A stretch of 64,000 nucleotides of DNA. Origin: Notospermus geniculatus (taxonomy: Eukaryota; Nemertea; Pilidiophora; Heteronemertea; Lineidae). A program made the translations under genes and the position numbers. This document shows, one piece after another, positions 1-12,149 of this stretch. The DNA lies in contig NMRB01000038.1 in assembly GCA_002633025.1 (NCBI GenBank), positions 596,121 through 660,120 on the forward strand, given 5' to 3'. Each line of letters begins with the position of its first letter. Position 1 is the stretch's first letter. The notes under the pieces are model-generated. The model was not told the origin of the DNA, made no database searches, and saw only the letters and a list, made by a program, of their open reading frames with translations.

Positions 1-935
1 TATATTTTGATAATGGAGTGAGTTGTTGTGTTGAAACCTTGTACAAATATACCTCTACATTATAGCAACCTACAGACTGCATTTCGGTGAAATCTGATTC
101 TTGACATTGTCACTAGGGGGCCAAAACCAAAATCATCTAAAGTGCTATTTCTCCCTAAGTAGGGGACGGATCTTCATGTAATTTTGATCATGGGTATATC
201 TAATGAGGATACATAACATAGTGCCCCAGTTTTTAATTTGACATTCTTTTCAAGGTCACAGAGGAGGTCAAAGTTGTATAAAAGTAACGAACCTGCTGCA
301 GTTCGTCATTATTGCACTGAGCAACTTCATATCTTGCACGAATGTATATTAGAGGGTACCTTCAAAAATACCAAGTTTCGGCCTGATTGGACATCCAATA
401 TGGCCTCCAGGTGGCGTAAGCTGAAATCATCTAAGTGCTATAACTTGGGAACGGCTTGACCAAGAGTGCTCAAACTTGATATTTAGCTCCCTTTAGATGA
501 CCTTTAAGTGTGTATCAAATTTCCACTTGGTTTGACTTGCCGTATGGCCACCAGGTGGCGTAACATGAAAATCATCAAGGTGCTATACCTCAGGAATGAC
601 TTGACACAGAGCGCTCAAATGTGCTATGTGGCTCCCTCTAGATAACCTTTACGTGCATGTGAAGTTTCGGCCTGATTGGACATCCAATATGGTCATCATG
701 GCATGTTTGTACTTAAGATATGGCTTTAAGTGGGATTGCTGATGATTTCTACCAGAACCACTGTGGTGTCAAGCCAAGCGGGCACAGAGCCATTGGCACT
801 ATTTTTTGTTTCCGAGGAGAGTTCACCCAGGGCTACCTTCAGATGCAATTTTGCGTCTCTAGCTATTACGGTTACAAAACGTCGGGCATAGTTGGACAGA
901 TGGAGTGATGGACTGCTGGACTGACAGACTGACGC
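1..935 (-). repeat. Diverged tandem-repeat transposon fragment
   Basis: Degenerate units carry the phrase 'ggccaccaggtggcg' and variants near 110, 405 and 545, each followed by an 'aaatcatc..gtgctat' block. The same vocabulary (CACCTGGTGGCC, TTCGGTCCGAT, GGTTACGAAAC) builds the element at 39066-41536. Its end motif, GGTTACaAAAC followed by GAC-rich sequence, is recognisable at 868-930. I read this as an old copy of that family that runs off the left edge. No coding potential seen; the short open frames here are not conserved between units. Confidence 0.55.
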
Positions 936-1324
936 CACTGAATAGCCACTGAATACCTATTTGACTAGCTCCGCTGACCTTTGGTCAGCCTAGCTAAAAA
1001 ACATTTCTGTTTTCAACTCTCTGTGAGGTATCCATGACTGATGTCTCAGACTGTGTCTCTGATCACTATGTGGATATAGGCACCTTAAATCTCACATGAT
1101 AGATTGATTGGTTGATTGACTTCATCCAAGGGTGAATACGTTGACGTACACCAGAGTATAGTTCCAAGGTCAGCTCGTTATTCTGAGATGACCACACGAA
1201 AGATGGGACGTTTGTGAATAGCCAGGGACCGGGGCAAAGTGGCGATAGGCTGCTGCAGCCTTACGCCCTTCTGAGGGCGACAGGGTATACAGACATATAT
1301 TTACGTCGTGGCCCATACCCCAAA

Positions 1325-1562
1325 GGCCCTGTTTACTTTTGAGTCAAGTCTCCCGTTTGTGATCTGTGGGAAAACGACTGCTTTCATTCAAATGAAGGTT
1401 GGATGTTTTTTTTTTATTAAAAAGTAAAACAAGGTACAAAAACTTGTCAAACTGAGATTTGAACCCACATCCCAGGACTTGGACCTCTCATTTGAATTAG
1501 AAGAGCAGTCGCTTTCCGACAGATCACAAATGTGACGCTTGACTCGAAAGTAAACAAACCCT
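1325..1562. repeat. Foldback with tRNA-like B box in its loop
   Basis: Arms of about 70 bp at 1325-1395 and 1490-1562 are inverted copies, sharing GTTTACTTT, GAGTCAAG, TTTGTGATCTGT and the ATTCAAATGA core. The loop carries a minus-strand B-box-like GGTTCAAATCTC (about 1451-1462), so a degenerate tRNA-derived SINE may lie inside. The stretch 935-1325 holds no gene I can see. Confidence 0.5.
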
Positions 1563-2696
1563 TTCAACGAAGTTTTGCAGTGACTTAAAGGGGCCTGAGC
1601 GCCGTTGCCCCAGGTGGGACAGAAAATCGGGACTGTCTGGAAACAAATCCGACGTGATATTGACATTACATGCCATTTGTCATCCAGAGTTATCGGGACC
1701 ACCAGACGATGGCCCATGATAATTCTGTTGATGATTATGAGTATTGAAATAAGGGAAGGAGGCAAGAAATGTATTATTTACGTTATTTTATTACTAAAAG
1801 GAAAAACGCTGTATTGAATGAATTGCAAAATAGCTGTCGCTGCAGTGCAGCTTTTGTCTGTAATCACAACTCGCTGCCGTCCAAAGGAACTTTTGTACAG
1901 AAGTACAAAGTTTCTTTGTACGCCAGCGAGATGCGATTAATACAGACAACCGCTGCTATTTAATCCTCGCAGTAGACGTTGGCAAGTGTGTCATTTTCAT
2001 GTGTTTATAATTATTTCCACTGTGTGCCACTTCTGTTCTGACATGTCTGACCCTGCTGATCAGGGATGCTAAAGTTCTACCAATTTGTTAAATCATGCCA
2101 AGCTTGAGAGATTGGCTGACTTGGCATGACGTCACTGATATTGTTCACGTCATAGAAATGTGAGTTCTGTGCATTCTCCAGGGCGAAGAGCGGTGGTACT
2201 GGAGAGTGTACACAACTTTCGTGACGTTGCATTTCGTGTGTATCGATTTTTCATCACTTTTTTCACAAATATTCCAACTTTTTTTCTCAGAACAACGTCG
2301 CCGATCCTATTCTATGAAAATGAAGTTTGTTTTGACTGCAAACAATACACATAAAGGAGCTCCTTTTGTTGATTTCTGGGCCTCAATCAGTTCCAATGCC
2401 TCCAGCATAATCATGCGTTTAGGACTAAAGCCACGTGACCTCACGATCCGCAATAGACCTCGAATGACATATGCCGCCTAGCGGCGGGTCCCGGGATCAC
2501 TGCGTCCAGTAGGAGTCAATGTTTTGTTTACCTTGCGCAGTAACAACTAAATTTCGCCGACTGAGCCTGTTTACATTTCTCCGATTGGTCGAAAGCCGGT
2601 CACCTGACTCAATATGCTATATGCTAATCCACTGTATATGGCGGGAGTTTAGAATACTAAGCATGACGAATTTGAACCGGAGTTTTCCATAACACG

Positions 2697-2768
2697 CGCC
2701 GTAGCGCGGTTGGTAAATCCGTGGACTACGGATCCAAAGGGCGTGGGTTCGAATCCGGTCGAGGTGCA
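2697..2768 (+). tRNA. tRNA-like sequence, probably a SINE head or pseudogene
   Basis: An A box (TAGCGCGGTTGG) and a perfect B box (GGTTCGAATCC) have tRNA spacing. The 7-bp acceptor ends (GCGCCGT / GAGGTGC) pair mostly. The anticodon stem TCCGT/ACGGA closes a five-base loop rather than the normal seven, U33 is missing and the T stem pairs poorly, so this is unlikely to be a functional tRNA. AT-rich sequence follows directly, as in a tRNA-derived SINE. Confidence 0.45.
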
Positions 2769-2769
2769 A

Positions 2770-3470
2770 TAAAATTCATTTTCTTCACATTAAATCCTCA
2801 ATTTTCAATCAGATTGCTTTCAGTCATAAAAGGGCATGTTCATTCTCATTTGAGACCAAGATTTGTGATCCTTGGGAAAACTAGAAAAGCTATGAATTTG
2901 AGAGTTGCAGGGATGATTCTATGGTGAAAATGATCAATATTGGATCAATTGTTAAGTCAATCATAAGTCATTATCTAGAACAAAAGGCTAATCAATGTGA
3001 TGAGGCCTCGCAAAAATGCCATAAAGTCTAAATGTTACTTCAGAAATGGGTTGTGCTGCTCATTAGAGGTCCTGATCATGCAAGATTTTTCATCATAATT
3101 AACAAGAACACCCCAAAAAATGAGAGAGTGAGCTATAAATAACCTAGCCCTACTAAAAATAGTGATTCATAACATGAGGTGACTTATGTCATGGCTCTTT
3201 TTCTTTGACAATAGGATCGAACTATTTTTTTCACGGAGGGGTTATGGTTTGCTTCAAGAAGGCCCTACATTGAATGGTGGCTATTGTACTGAAGTGTTGG
3301 TGGTTAGGCTTGAATGAAAAGGCAATTGATTCCTATTATGCACTGTATATACCATAGGCATTCATTCTAAGTGAACACAAAGGGCCCCTGGACAGGGCCC
3401 AACACCAAACTGATTGAACAAACTGATTGAATGTACTGATTGGGGCAGGGAATGTTACATTTTGATATGA
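2770..3470. other. Stretch with no recognisable gene or repeat
   Basis: AT-rich sequence. I see no splice-supported open frame, no inverted repeat pair and no tandem array here. Confidence 0.4.
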
Positions 3471-3472
3471 AT

Positions 3473-3502
3473 CCCCCCCCCCCCCCNNNNCCCCCCCCCC
3501 CC
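3473..3502. other. Poly-C tract interrupted by an assembly gap
   Basis: Fourteen C, four N (3487-3490), then twelve C. The gap is a homopolymer assembly break, so the true tract length is unknown. The following stretch to about 4370 shows no gene. Confidence 0.9.
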
Positions 3503-4371
3503 GGAAAACCCAACAATGCTATCTTACAATATATTTTGCTGATAAACCTAACCTGCTTCTGAAATTGATACATCATTATTCATTACACAAATTGAACCTT
3601 TAGTAGAAAACTATCCCGTGATTAATTGTAGTTCCTCTAGATAGGACCAGATGGTGTCACTTAGTGTTTTTTTTGTCTTATATTGGTGGTATTCTTGATT
3701 AAAACAATATTTTTGTGGCGCCACCTAGCCGTATCTAAAGGAACTGTTATGAATTATGGGACAATTTTCTACTCAGTGTTGGGATGATACAGGTTGTCCT
3801 ACCTTATCAGCCTGCTGGTATTCCACCATTCACTCAATAAAAAACAACTGTAGTCACATAGTAATCCAAGAGCAGAATTATCAGTTCTAAATCCACATCT
3901 CCAATAATCCACATGAAACCAAGGTTATCAATCAGTTTTTTACATCTTCTTAAATCCAAATTGCAAGTCACAAGCGGGCAAACAGTCATGACAGCAGAGA
4001 ATACAGGGTCTATGCCAAGAACAGAATGTTGATCGTAAACCGTTCCCCCTGAAGTGACTTGATGTTTTCCTTGAAAACATCAAGTCACCCAAAACACCTT
4101 TATCAGGAATAGGCAAGAAATGACATTATGCAACCATAACACAATGTATAGGCCTATGGCACCTCCAACCCCCACCTAGAGAATAGACTGGTCCTACATT
4201 GAGCAACAAAAACTGATTCCTCTGTCAGTTGCTGGTCATTGAAATGACCCAACATTATATTTTTAGGTCAGGGTGATCACGAACAGCCTGATTTGACAAT
4301 CCCTAAGATGAGAGTGAACATGCCCTTTAAATGAGCGGGTGTCTGCGGGTGCTGGCGAAACTAAATTAGTT

Positions 4372-4822
4372 TATGCTCAGTTCACACGATCCAATTTTTC
4401 TGTCAAACTTTTTAATCAAACTTTTTGGTCAAATTTTTCAATTCGACCCTCTCAATCCACACGGTGGATTTTTTTATCAGTCTTTCCGAATTTTGAGTCA
4501 AGGAGAGGCGCACTATAGATGACATAATCATAATCAAATAGTCCGAATGCCGTGAAAATGACATCTGCTATTCGTAACAAAAGGTCTGGTCATCGAGATC
4601 AAGGTGTTAATCGGACAATAAAAATATCTCCCCGTGCCACACGGTATGATTTGTAATTATTTGGTCAAATCGTAGGAGAAAAATAGGACAGGCTCTATCC
4701 AAAACGATTATGGATTTTGAAATTTGGTTGGTCAAATTTGTGAATTTTCCCCGTGCTACACGATAAAATTTTTTGTTCAAACTTTTTTGGTCAAATAAAA
4801 TTGGACCGTGTGGCTCGGGCAT
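4372..4822. mobile_element. MITE with GCTCAGTTCACACGATCC-type ends
   Basis: The left end (from about 4375, TTCACACGATCCAATTTT) matches the reverse complement of the right end (AAAATTGGACCGTGTGGC, to about 4818). 'GGTCAAA' and 'CAAACTTTTT' recur inside both halves. About 450 bp, non-coding, next to the hairpin repeats. Confidence 0.6.
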
Positions 4823-4853
4823 AACAAACATCGAGCGTCGGAAACACAATACT

Positions 4854-4973
4854 AGAGAGCTTCTGCAAGAGCCCGGTTAGGCTCTACGACGACGTTTATC
4901 TATTGTGTGAGTGCACCCAAACAATAGATAAACGTAGTCGTATGGCCTAACCGGGCTCTTGCAGAAGCTCTCT
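4854..4973. repeat. 120-bp perfect-style hairpin repeat, copy 1
   Basis: An almost complete palindrome. AGAGAGCTTCTGCAAGAGCC and a CAATAGATAAACG arm are mirrored, with a loop of about 15 bases around TGAGTGCACC. Very similar copies lie at 4977-5098 and 49314-49431. Confidence 0.85.
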
Positions 4974-4976
4974 AAT

Positions 4977-5098
4977 AGTGAGCTTCTGCAGGCGCTCGGT
5001 TAGGCCATACCACTTCGTTTATCTATTGTTTGAGTGCACTCACACAATAGATAATAACGTCGTCGTAGAGCCTAACCGGGCGCTTGCAGAAGCTCACT
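4977..5098. repeat. 120-bp hairpin repeat, copy 2 (tandem neighbour)
   Basis: Same design as copy 1, separated from it by three bases. The arm ends differ (AGTGAGCTTCTGCAGGCGC) and are mirrored at the right end. The arm differences are compensated on both sides, so the two hairpins are independent and each arm pairs with its own partner. Confidence 0.85.
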
Positions 5099-5160
5099 AA
5101 TAACAAAAAGCAACGACCCTCTGGCCCCTTTAACCATAAAGACCCTTCTCTATTTTGCAG

Positions 5161-7854
5161 CCAGTAAACAGATGGCCTATGACGTATTCGCCAACGTCAT
5201 CACGGCTATTGAAGAGTTGGAACAACGTGAGGCCAAGAAATACAAGAAGCTGCCAGCTCCGGAACGCTCAGAGGCCTTTATACCTGATCAGTCTTTCAAA
5301 ACGTACGAAGACGTAAGTTTTCCTCTACGATCATTACATTTTCTTACAGTTTCGAGCAACTTGACAACACCTGGCCGCTTACAGTGCAAAATCTATGAAA
5401 GGTCCAATGACCTTGTGCTCACCTGGGTTGCTTGATAGTGATAGCAGGGATCTTAGTTTGGGAGTACAAACTTCCTGAATTTTCTGAAAAACTTCCAATA
5501 TCCTTTATATATCCTAGGAGGTATTATGTCCTACCTACCACTGATTATGTTTTGCTCTGAACAAAGTAGGGGCGTGGCTTATCTCATTCCATTGTCTGTC
5601 CACTTAAAAGAGTCGGTGCCGGAATTCCTAATAAGCCAATTGCCTTGCTGCATTCTACGACAAGTTTGTCCACACAATGTGTGTCATTGTGTGAAAACCG
5701 TAAACTACATCGGTCTTAAAGCGATGTACGCGAGCCCTGCAGTTACTGCACATCGATAGTTCCTCGGGGAAATCCCATGGGGAATCCCCGTGAGATTTTG
5801 AAATTTTCCCGGCGATAAACATTTATTTCGCCCAAATTCATTGAAATAATATTAATAAAAGATTTTTCTTGAACGTTTTAGTGTATATAAAACGTCGGCG
5901 AACCCGTAATTTGATGATTCAAAGATGCTGGAAATCACACTGAGATCAGTTTCAAGAATCCCACGAGCAATGAATGAAATTGGGGAGCTATCGCGGGTCG
6001 CGATAGCTGAACGAGATTTCATTTTCAACTCTCGCGACTACATCGCTTTAATGTATAAACTACCGTCGTCGAACGAGAAGAAAAAGAAGGTTCCTCACTG
6101 TCAAAGGAATATTTCTGAATTTCTGAATTCAGTCCTAACTTCCGATTCTCTGCAGGTTGTTGCCAGTGCTGAAGGTCAACTGATCGTCTTCCAAGCCCAC
6201 ATGGGATACTGTCCCAAGGAAGTCGCCGACCAGGTCAAGATAGAGATGATAGACACTTTCCTAACCTGGGGTGCAGCCAGACACGACCTTAATATGCCTG
6301 TCACCAAGGTTGATGAGTGCGCTCTCAATATGCTGGAGATATTATACAGTGGCGCCACACAGCAGACATTTTCTGTCTTGAAGGAAAACTGGTGAGTTTG
6401 AAGAAGGTCAGTCGTGAATTGACTTGAACACAAATAGGCCTTGTCCTACATGTCCTCTCAGTCATAGAAGAAAGATGGAGAATGCTTCAGGGTTAACAGC
6501 AAGATTGTTTCCCAAAGTGAGAGTAAGGACTGATTCATACTCGCTCAAGGACCGTCAAGCGCATGAAACTGATCGCAGGTTTCCACGACGTGAATGTGCA
6601 CACGCAGTGAAATTGATCATAGTCGGCGCAAAATCCGGACGGAGTTACTCCGAGTATGAATAACCCCTAAAACGAGCGGCCAACGTAAGAAATGGCATCA
6701 ACACGACGGCAATCAATGGCGACGAATAGGTCGTCGTGCTCCGCCCAAAACATGACGTCAGGATGTTGCCATGGAACGCACGTGCATTTCAGTGCAAGTG
6801 CGATGACGTAAGGCAACGTGATTGGACGTGAGTTCACGTGACTGATGACGACACGGCTGCTTCTTTCAGGAAACCTTTGAGTCGTAGTGAACTGATGGAC
6901 AGCTTCAGGAAGATCATGGCTGGACAACACAAGGCTGATAAACTTGATCAACAGTTTGCTGATAACCCCGCCAAGAAAGCTGAGGCTCTGCCTATCAGAC
7001 AGGGCAGGAATATTGCTGATGGTAAGGTTTGATGGACGCTCACTTCATTCTGTAACGGAAATTGTCTTCATATCATGGAATAGATTCCGGGTGCCAACAT
7101 AACGCGTCATTTTCATTCCTTGGCGGCAATCTTGAGAGAAATCAAGACTTTGACAGGAGTTGAGAAAAATGATACATTGTTCCAAAGGGTATACGTCTGA
7201 TATTTGATATTTTGCCACCTTAGGCTAGGGCTTTCAGACACACTAACATAGGATGAGCACTCATGCACTCGTGACGTTCCCTCTGACCTGACCTCATGCC
7301 TTCAAATCATTTCCAGTCATTTTGCACAATGCAGAGCATTGTAGAGACACCAACTGGAACTCGATGGTTCATTCTCTATAACCCGTCATACGGGACAAAG
7401 GAACAGGGAAAACGACAGGAGGGAAGACTTGGAAAAAAGCCACTTGGCAGACTCCTGATTTCTTTTTAAATGTTGCGTCTGTCGACATTGGTCTCTATTG
7501 AGAGTAGCAATGGGTTCACGGCGGACGAGCTTCCCTGGTCTCCTGATTAGGTAGTTTCCGATTAGCCAGTTGCTTCAAGGAAGCAATGTTTACTCTACCT
7601 AATACAGGGCGTGCCTACTACAGAGCCCATTCCATTGACTCTGCCAATTACAGAGGTTGGAGGCACATTCCATCCAGCAATGAGATGAAGCTCTAGCCTC
7701 TGAAAGATCAACCATCAATGAACCTGTGATTCAGTTTCACATTCCTTCCCTTGCAGGTATCATGAGGTACTGTGACCTTGCCAAGAAGAAGAAGAAGGCG
7801 GAACTGATGCAACACTTACAGAGGCATTACGAAGCTATGGGTGGGACTCGCTAA
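5161..7854 (+). CDS. Uncharacterised four-exon gene (208 aa)
   Basis: Four exons join with exact phase. Exon 1 is 5161-5312 (acceptor ttttgcag before it, donor GTAAGT after GAAGAC), exon 2 is 6156-6391 (donor GTGAGT), exon 3 is 6870-7021 (acceptor ttctttcag, donor GTAAGG), exon 4 is 7757-7854 ending in TAA. Read from ATG 5172 the product is 208 aa. It starts MAYDVFANVITAIEELEQ and ends in a lysine-rich helix (DLAKKKKKAELMQHLQ, then RHYEAMGGTR). It looks mainly helical and charged, without signal peptide or membrane span. Exon 1 begins after a splice acceptor and its frame is open upstream of the ATG (SKQ), so an earlier exon may exist outside or be non-coding. I do not recognise the family. 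The splice phases and the long protein-like exon 2 make it a real gene. The introns (843, 478 and 735 bp) contain no clear exon. Confidence 0.75.
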
Positions 7855-8069
7855 GAAATAGGGACTAGCCGTGACTGAAACGCAAATTACTGAAACTGGC
7901 CTAACTTGGCCAATGCTCAGACTCCTCGATTTTTTAATTTGGACACTCAAAACGGAAAATATACCGTATATACTCAGACATGAGATTTGTTAGCTTAATC
8001 TCAAATGTAATCCTTTTACAACTTTAGAAATGATTGTCAGCTGTGACCGCAATATTGTAGCACGTTACA

Positions 8070-8490
8070 TACACAATGGGTTTGACAAAAGGAGATATGA
8101 GAGCCAGGCAGGGTGAACCCCTACCACTGGCTTACCAGTTTGCAAATTTTTTTGAGAGCCCGAGTCGCCACCGCCGGGCGCACAGGGGATGCGGGGCCGC
8201 TGGGGCAGTTCATGGTACGATGTGCCGCTCACGTGAGCCGCATCCGGGCGACCGGCGGGGCAGCTTTGGGCTCACTATATTTACACTTCTTCTTTGCAGG
8301 CTAGCAAACAGGGTATACGTATTCCATCAGACAGATCCCTGCTTGTTTACTCCCTCTATTTCTTCTCTCTTTGGCACTAAAAGTTTATTGTACCTCAGCT
8401 CACTAAAATAACTTTGTATTTTAAAAGCCTCAATAAACTTTGATGAATTCGAATTTGAATTTGAATTCTAATATAATAATAATAATAATA
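8070..8490 (+). mobile_element. LINE/SINE 3' end with AT-rich microsatellite tail
   Basis: The sequence ends in a polyadenylation-like AATAAA (about 8432), then a GAATTTGAATTTGAATT run and a TAA/ATA trinucleotide tail. That is the usual look of a CR1/L2-type retrotransposon 3' end. It is placed tail to tail with the minus-strand reverse-transcriptase fragment next door. It could also be a separate 3' end with no connection to that fragment. Confidence 0.5.
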
Positions 8491-8500
8491 ATTTGTTAGA

Positions 8501-8768
8501 TTAAAATGCTACAATAATGTGTATAAAACATTTCCTGGTATTATCCATGCTCCGGCGCAGTTTTGAAAGGCGATGTATTTGAAAATATACATTTTGTACC
8601 ACTTTGGTCACATGTTTAGACATCGACATATGCTCATCAAACACCGCGCCCAGGTTGCGCACGTGTGTCGACGGTGCTATGGCAGACGATCCGATTCTGA
8701 TGGACGGGAGAGGTTTTAATTTTGAAAGTTTCCGCTTGGGTGCAATCACCAGGAATATCCTTCTAATA
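8501..8768 (-). pseudogene. Non-LTR retrotransposon reverse-transcriptase fragment
   Basis: The minus strand reads VIAPKRKLSKLKPLP, then IRIGSSAIAPSTHVRNLGA, VFDEHMSMSKHVTKV and QIHRLSKLRR. This is the familiar C-terminal part of an LINE reverse transcriptase (the xxLGVxxDxxLxFxxH block). Only about 85 residues survive; the YADD core, endonuclease and 3' end are absent. Dead relic. The region 8770-9720 beyond it shows no gene. Confidence 0.75.
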
Positions 8769-10018
8769 CCCTATATTTATGCTTGGAGATAATTCTTCAT
8801 GAGAGATTAAATAAGTTGTCGGGTTAGTCGATTGGTGCTGAGCAGATCGGCCTTCGATAAATATCGATAAATATTTTCCAGACGAACTTCAATAGAAACA
8901 GACAGCTGAGCTTATTGCCAGAAGATGGCAGCAAAATTCTAGCGGAAAAAATACAATACAAAGTTTCTCCTGATTGGTGTTCAATCAAAATGAATGGGTC
9001 CACCTAGGCATTTATAGGCTTAGACCCTACGCCTAGCAGGGCAGCTCTGGCCTAGGTCCATGACGCAGAACAGTGAGCAATCGTAGGCCAAGCTAATTAA
9101 TCAGTCAGCATGGTATTCAGTTCAGCGTGCAGCTCATGTGCAGGCTACATCATGTACATCACGTGGTCATGGTGTGCACTGATGTGTATTGGGAGGTTGG
9201 CCAAAATCCAAGCCCAATAAACAACGCTGAAATCACCTTCACTGCCGTATAAATGGCGTCTGAAGATCCCTACTCCGTAGAGTAAGATGCAGCCGCACTC
9301 GACATAATCTGATGAAATTATCCCACAGAACTGAAAATAAAGGAGGAAATTAAGGATTGTTGTCAATACATTGTCCGGTCGAGTCGAGAAAGCCTCTGTT
9401 GTGGGTAGTGACCTCTATCGGCGAATTTGGAAATCAGCGCAAAATCTCGACAAGCCTCGGGAAAACAGCGGAGTACCTAAACTGCAAAAATGGATTGAGC
9501 TGAAATTTGGAATAGTCATTCAAAAGACACCAATCTATATTCTCAAGTAAAAAAATCGCAGCTCATTTATGGTTCCCCGGTATTATTATCGTTGTGATGT
9601 TTACGATGAAATGGCTCAGAACTGCCAGAAAAGTCTATCTTCAACTCGAAAAATAACAAAGTATTCAGCAAGATAATGTAGAAACAACCGGTTGAATTCG
9701 TTAATAAACATGTAAATTTGATACTACAGGGTGGCCCAAAAAAGCGCAACATCCACCTTCTAAATCTCCAAGGGGGACCAGGTTTTACTAGAGAGCGACC
9801 AAATCATTCAAAAATGGAATGCGGGCACTACTGGCCCTGTTGTGGCCTGACGCATGCCTATTTCAAGTTCAAAAACTGTCATGAATCAATGAAACTTTTA
9901 CCTGTCAATGCATGTCATGGTCAACTGCACCATTATTGTGGTCATCTCCCCTGGCATGTATTATCATTGGGCATGCCACCTGACCACAAATAAAATACGG
10001 CTACCACAGTATACCTAA

Positions 10019-10608
10019 GGCTTCCTGTACATAGAAGTATACGGTATTCGCTATACTCTATACGGTATACGGTATACGGATACGGCGATTTATATATGTA
10101 GGATATACGTTTGGCTGAACTAGGCCATTTTGTCGTTGATTTGCATTGACGGAAAGTACTAAGTCATGTAGAGGATGTGTCGGACGTTTTTTACACCCAC
10201 ACCCCCGAGTGACCAAAGGAAGGGTTAGCATTGTGGGGACACTTTGTAAAATATTTCCTTTGCTGAATTATCGAGCCTGAACTTTGTTTCACAATCAGAT
10301 AGTGACTACCAATATTTACTTTGATTTTGAATGCCGGCAATGTATTTTTGCTGAAAATCAACGAAAAAAATTATTTAGAAGTGTGTAAACTGACCAATCT
10401 ATGCCTATTCTCCCAACCACGGTCAGTATACGCAGTGAAAAAATCGTGCAAGCGCGATTCCTTGTATACGCGAATAGCGTGGACCGTTCCTCGTATAGGG
10501 CTATGTAACCCGCTCTTTGAAATACACTTGTTCGTTTCCTAGTATATGCGTGCACTGCAAAACGTGCACCAAATACCGAATACCGTACAGCTCTATGTAC
10601 ATGAAGCC
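10019..10608. mobile_element. TTAA-class MITE inside the mariner-like element
   Basis: Ends GGCTTCCTGTACATAGA and TCTATGTACATGAAGCC are inverted. The flanks are CTAA (10015-10018) and TTAA (10609-10612). The interior is rich in TATACGGTAT-like palindromic words. It resembles the MITE at 37681-37908. Confidence 0.7.
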
Positions 10609-10612
10609 TTAA

Positions 10613-10760
10613 GGCGGTGACAGACTGGCGCGTAAAGCAGCGAGTCGGGAAGCGTTCAACCAATCAGGAATGCGGTAACTCGGACCGAAACACCTACCGA
10701 AGAATCTGATTGGTGGAATGCCTGCAGGACGCGCTGCGTACGCGCCAGTCTGTCACCGGC
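10613..10760. mobile_element. 148-bp TTAA-class MITE joined to its neighbour
   Basis: Ends GGCGGTGACAGACTGGCGCG and its inverse, nearly perfect for 20 bp. It shares the TTAA at 10609-10612 with the preceding MITE and is followed by TTTA (10761-10764). Mariner-like copy 2 lacks both inserts at this point, giving an empty-site comparison (near 25590). Confidence 0.75.
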
Positions 10761-10855
10761 TTTACAGGGCAGTTGTCATTCACTGCATCATCCAAAATAG
10801 GCTTGGTAAAAGTTTGAAAAGGACACTTGGTCTCTTGAAAGCCCGAGGCCTATTC

Positions 10856-11223
10856 AAGCCCTATTTACACGAGCCGATTTGTCGGCCGATTTTTTCGGCC
10901 GATAGAGACGTTACGACAAAACGGGTCGTGTATACTGGAGTTCCGAGACGATTTTTTTGCCGGTGCGATATCGTGTGCAGAAGTCGGGTGTTCTATTTTC
11001 ACCCGACATCGGCTGCTTTGTCCGACGGATTGGGTCAATCAGGGAGCGAGATTAGATCACGTGTATGAAGGCTACCTATGACACACGAGGTCCTAAGGGC
11101 CGCATGAATAAATTCGGTGAGAAAATCGTCCCGTGTAAACAGATTAGCCGATCCCGATAAATCGGGACGACAAATCTGATACGACTCCGTCGTCCGACAA
11201 ATCGGCTCGTGTAAATAGGGCTT
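10856..11223. mobile_element. MITE with AAGCCCTATTTACACGAGCC ends
   Basis: Ends are inverted for about 30 bp (ACGAGCCGATTTGTCGG against its complement). Absent from mariner-like copy 2. A second, right-truncated copy lies at 15041-15340. Confidence 0.8.
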
Positions 11224-11755
11224 ACTACCGTGACCCACTTGTTATCGGGTTATTACTGGGTTTGAAATGGACATCATACAACCTAGTCTCCAGACCAAAA
11301 TTGGGCTCCCCATGTTGCGCTTTTTTTTGGCCACCCTGTTATGGCAAGCCAAAGCGAAAATAATTGCAGGACCGTAATTTGATATTGCAGAATACTTTTT
11401 CAATATCCAGGAGACTATTTTATTATTGCAAAAGAAAAAAGACATACCAGGAAATATTTCATATATATAAGAATTCGTATTATATATTCAGAAAACATTT
11501 TCGTGTATGTCAGAACAAAATTTTGCACATACCAGGAAATATTTCATATATATAAGAATTCGCATAATAAGTATCAGAAAATATTTCGTATATATAAGAA
11601 TTCGTATAATATATATCCAGAAAACATTTTCGTATATGTCAGAACAAAATTTTGCATATACCAGAAGCACGTGACCACCCAGGAGCACGTGACCACAAAA
11701 CCCATGACGTCATCATCTATGGAATGCCGAAGCGGAATTTATTCAAGCCTAGTTC

Positions 11756-12010
11756 TAGACTGGTCCCCTGTCGTATCGCTCCGTTCCTCCACTACTACGA
11801 CAGGCCGCGGCCGCCATGTTGCCCGAAATTCCGGGCATCGTATGCAAATGAGCAATACAGACTCGTAACGTTGCGGGATTCTCTAAAAATAGATGATGAG
11901 CACATGACGCGACCGTTGACCAATCACAGTTGACCAATCACATGCTGAGTTGGCGTTCGCAAGGCCTGTCGTAGTATTGTCAGCGAGAACTACGACAGGG
12001 GACCAGTCTA
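11756..12010. mobile_element. TAGACTGGTCCCC element, copy 1, 9-bp TSD
   Basis: Ends TAGACTGGTCCCCTGTCGTA and the exact inverse. Flanked by GCCTAGTTC at 11747-11755 and 12011-12019. The other foldback arm (about 13005-13025) has the same flank uninterrupted with a single GCCTAGTTC, an empty site. The 9-bp duplication is typical of Mutator-like elements. 255 bp, non-coding. Confidence 0.85.
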
Positions 12011-12149
12011 GCCTAGTTCGAGGCTTTTCTTCATTTCATTACGCTGAATATCAACCTCGCTCCTCTTGGTAGCTATTCGATTCTTACACTCTTTCGGTGT
12101 TGATACAGGAACTCTAGTTTGGTTCCCGAACCCACCGCTGGGGCGGGTG

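Larger units (their letters stand above)
9727..11334. mobile_element. Mariner-like non-autonomous element, copy 1 (heavily invaded)
   Basis: The left end CAGGGTGGCCCAAAAAAGCG follows a TA (9725-9726). The right end reads GCGCTTTTTTTTGGCCACCC. Internal sequence matches copy 2 (25300-25812) block for block, so copy 1 is the same roughly 510-bp element enlarged by three inserts (10019-10608, 10613-10760, 10856-11223). Its right TA is recovered only after removing the 3.6-kb foldback at 11341: the flank resumes as ACCCTGTA at 14955-14962. Non-coding. Confidence 0.8.

Noticed and set aside
9727-10000. Start of a gene in the mariner-like ends (91-codon frame)
   Set aside because: The frame is broken in the clean copy at 25300-25812 and covers the terminal repeat.
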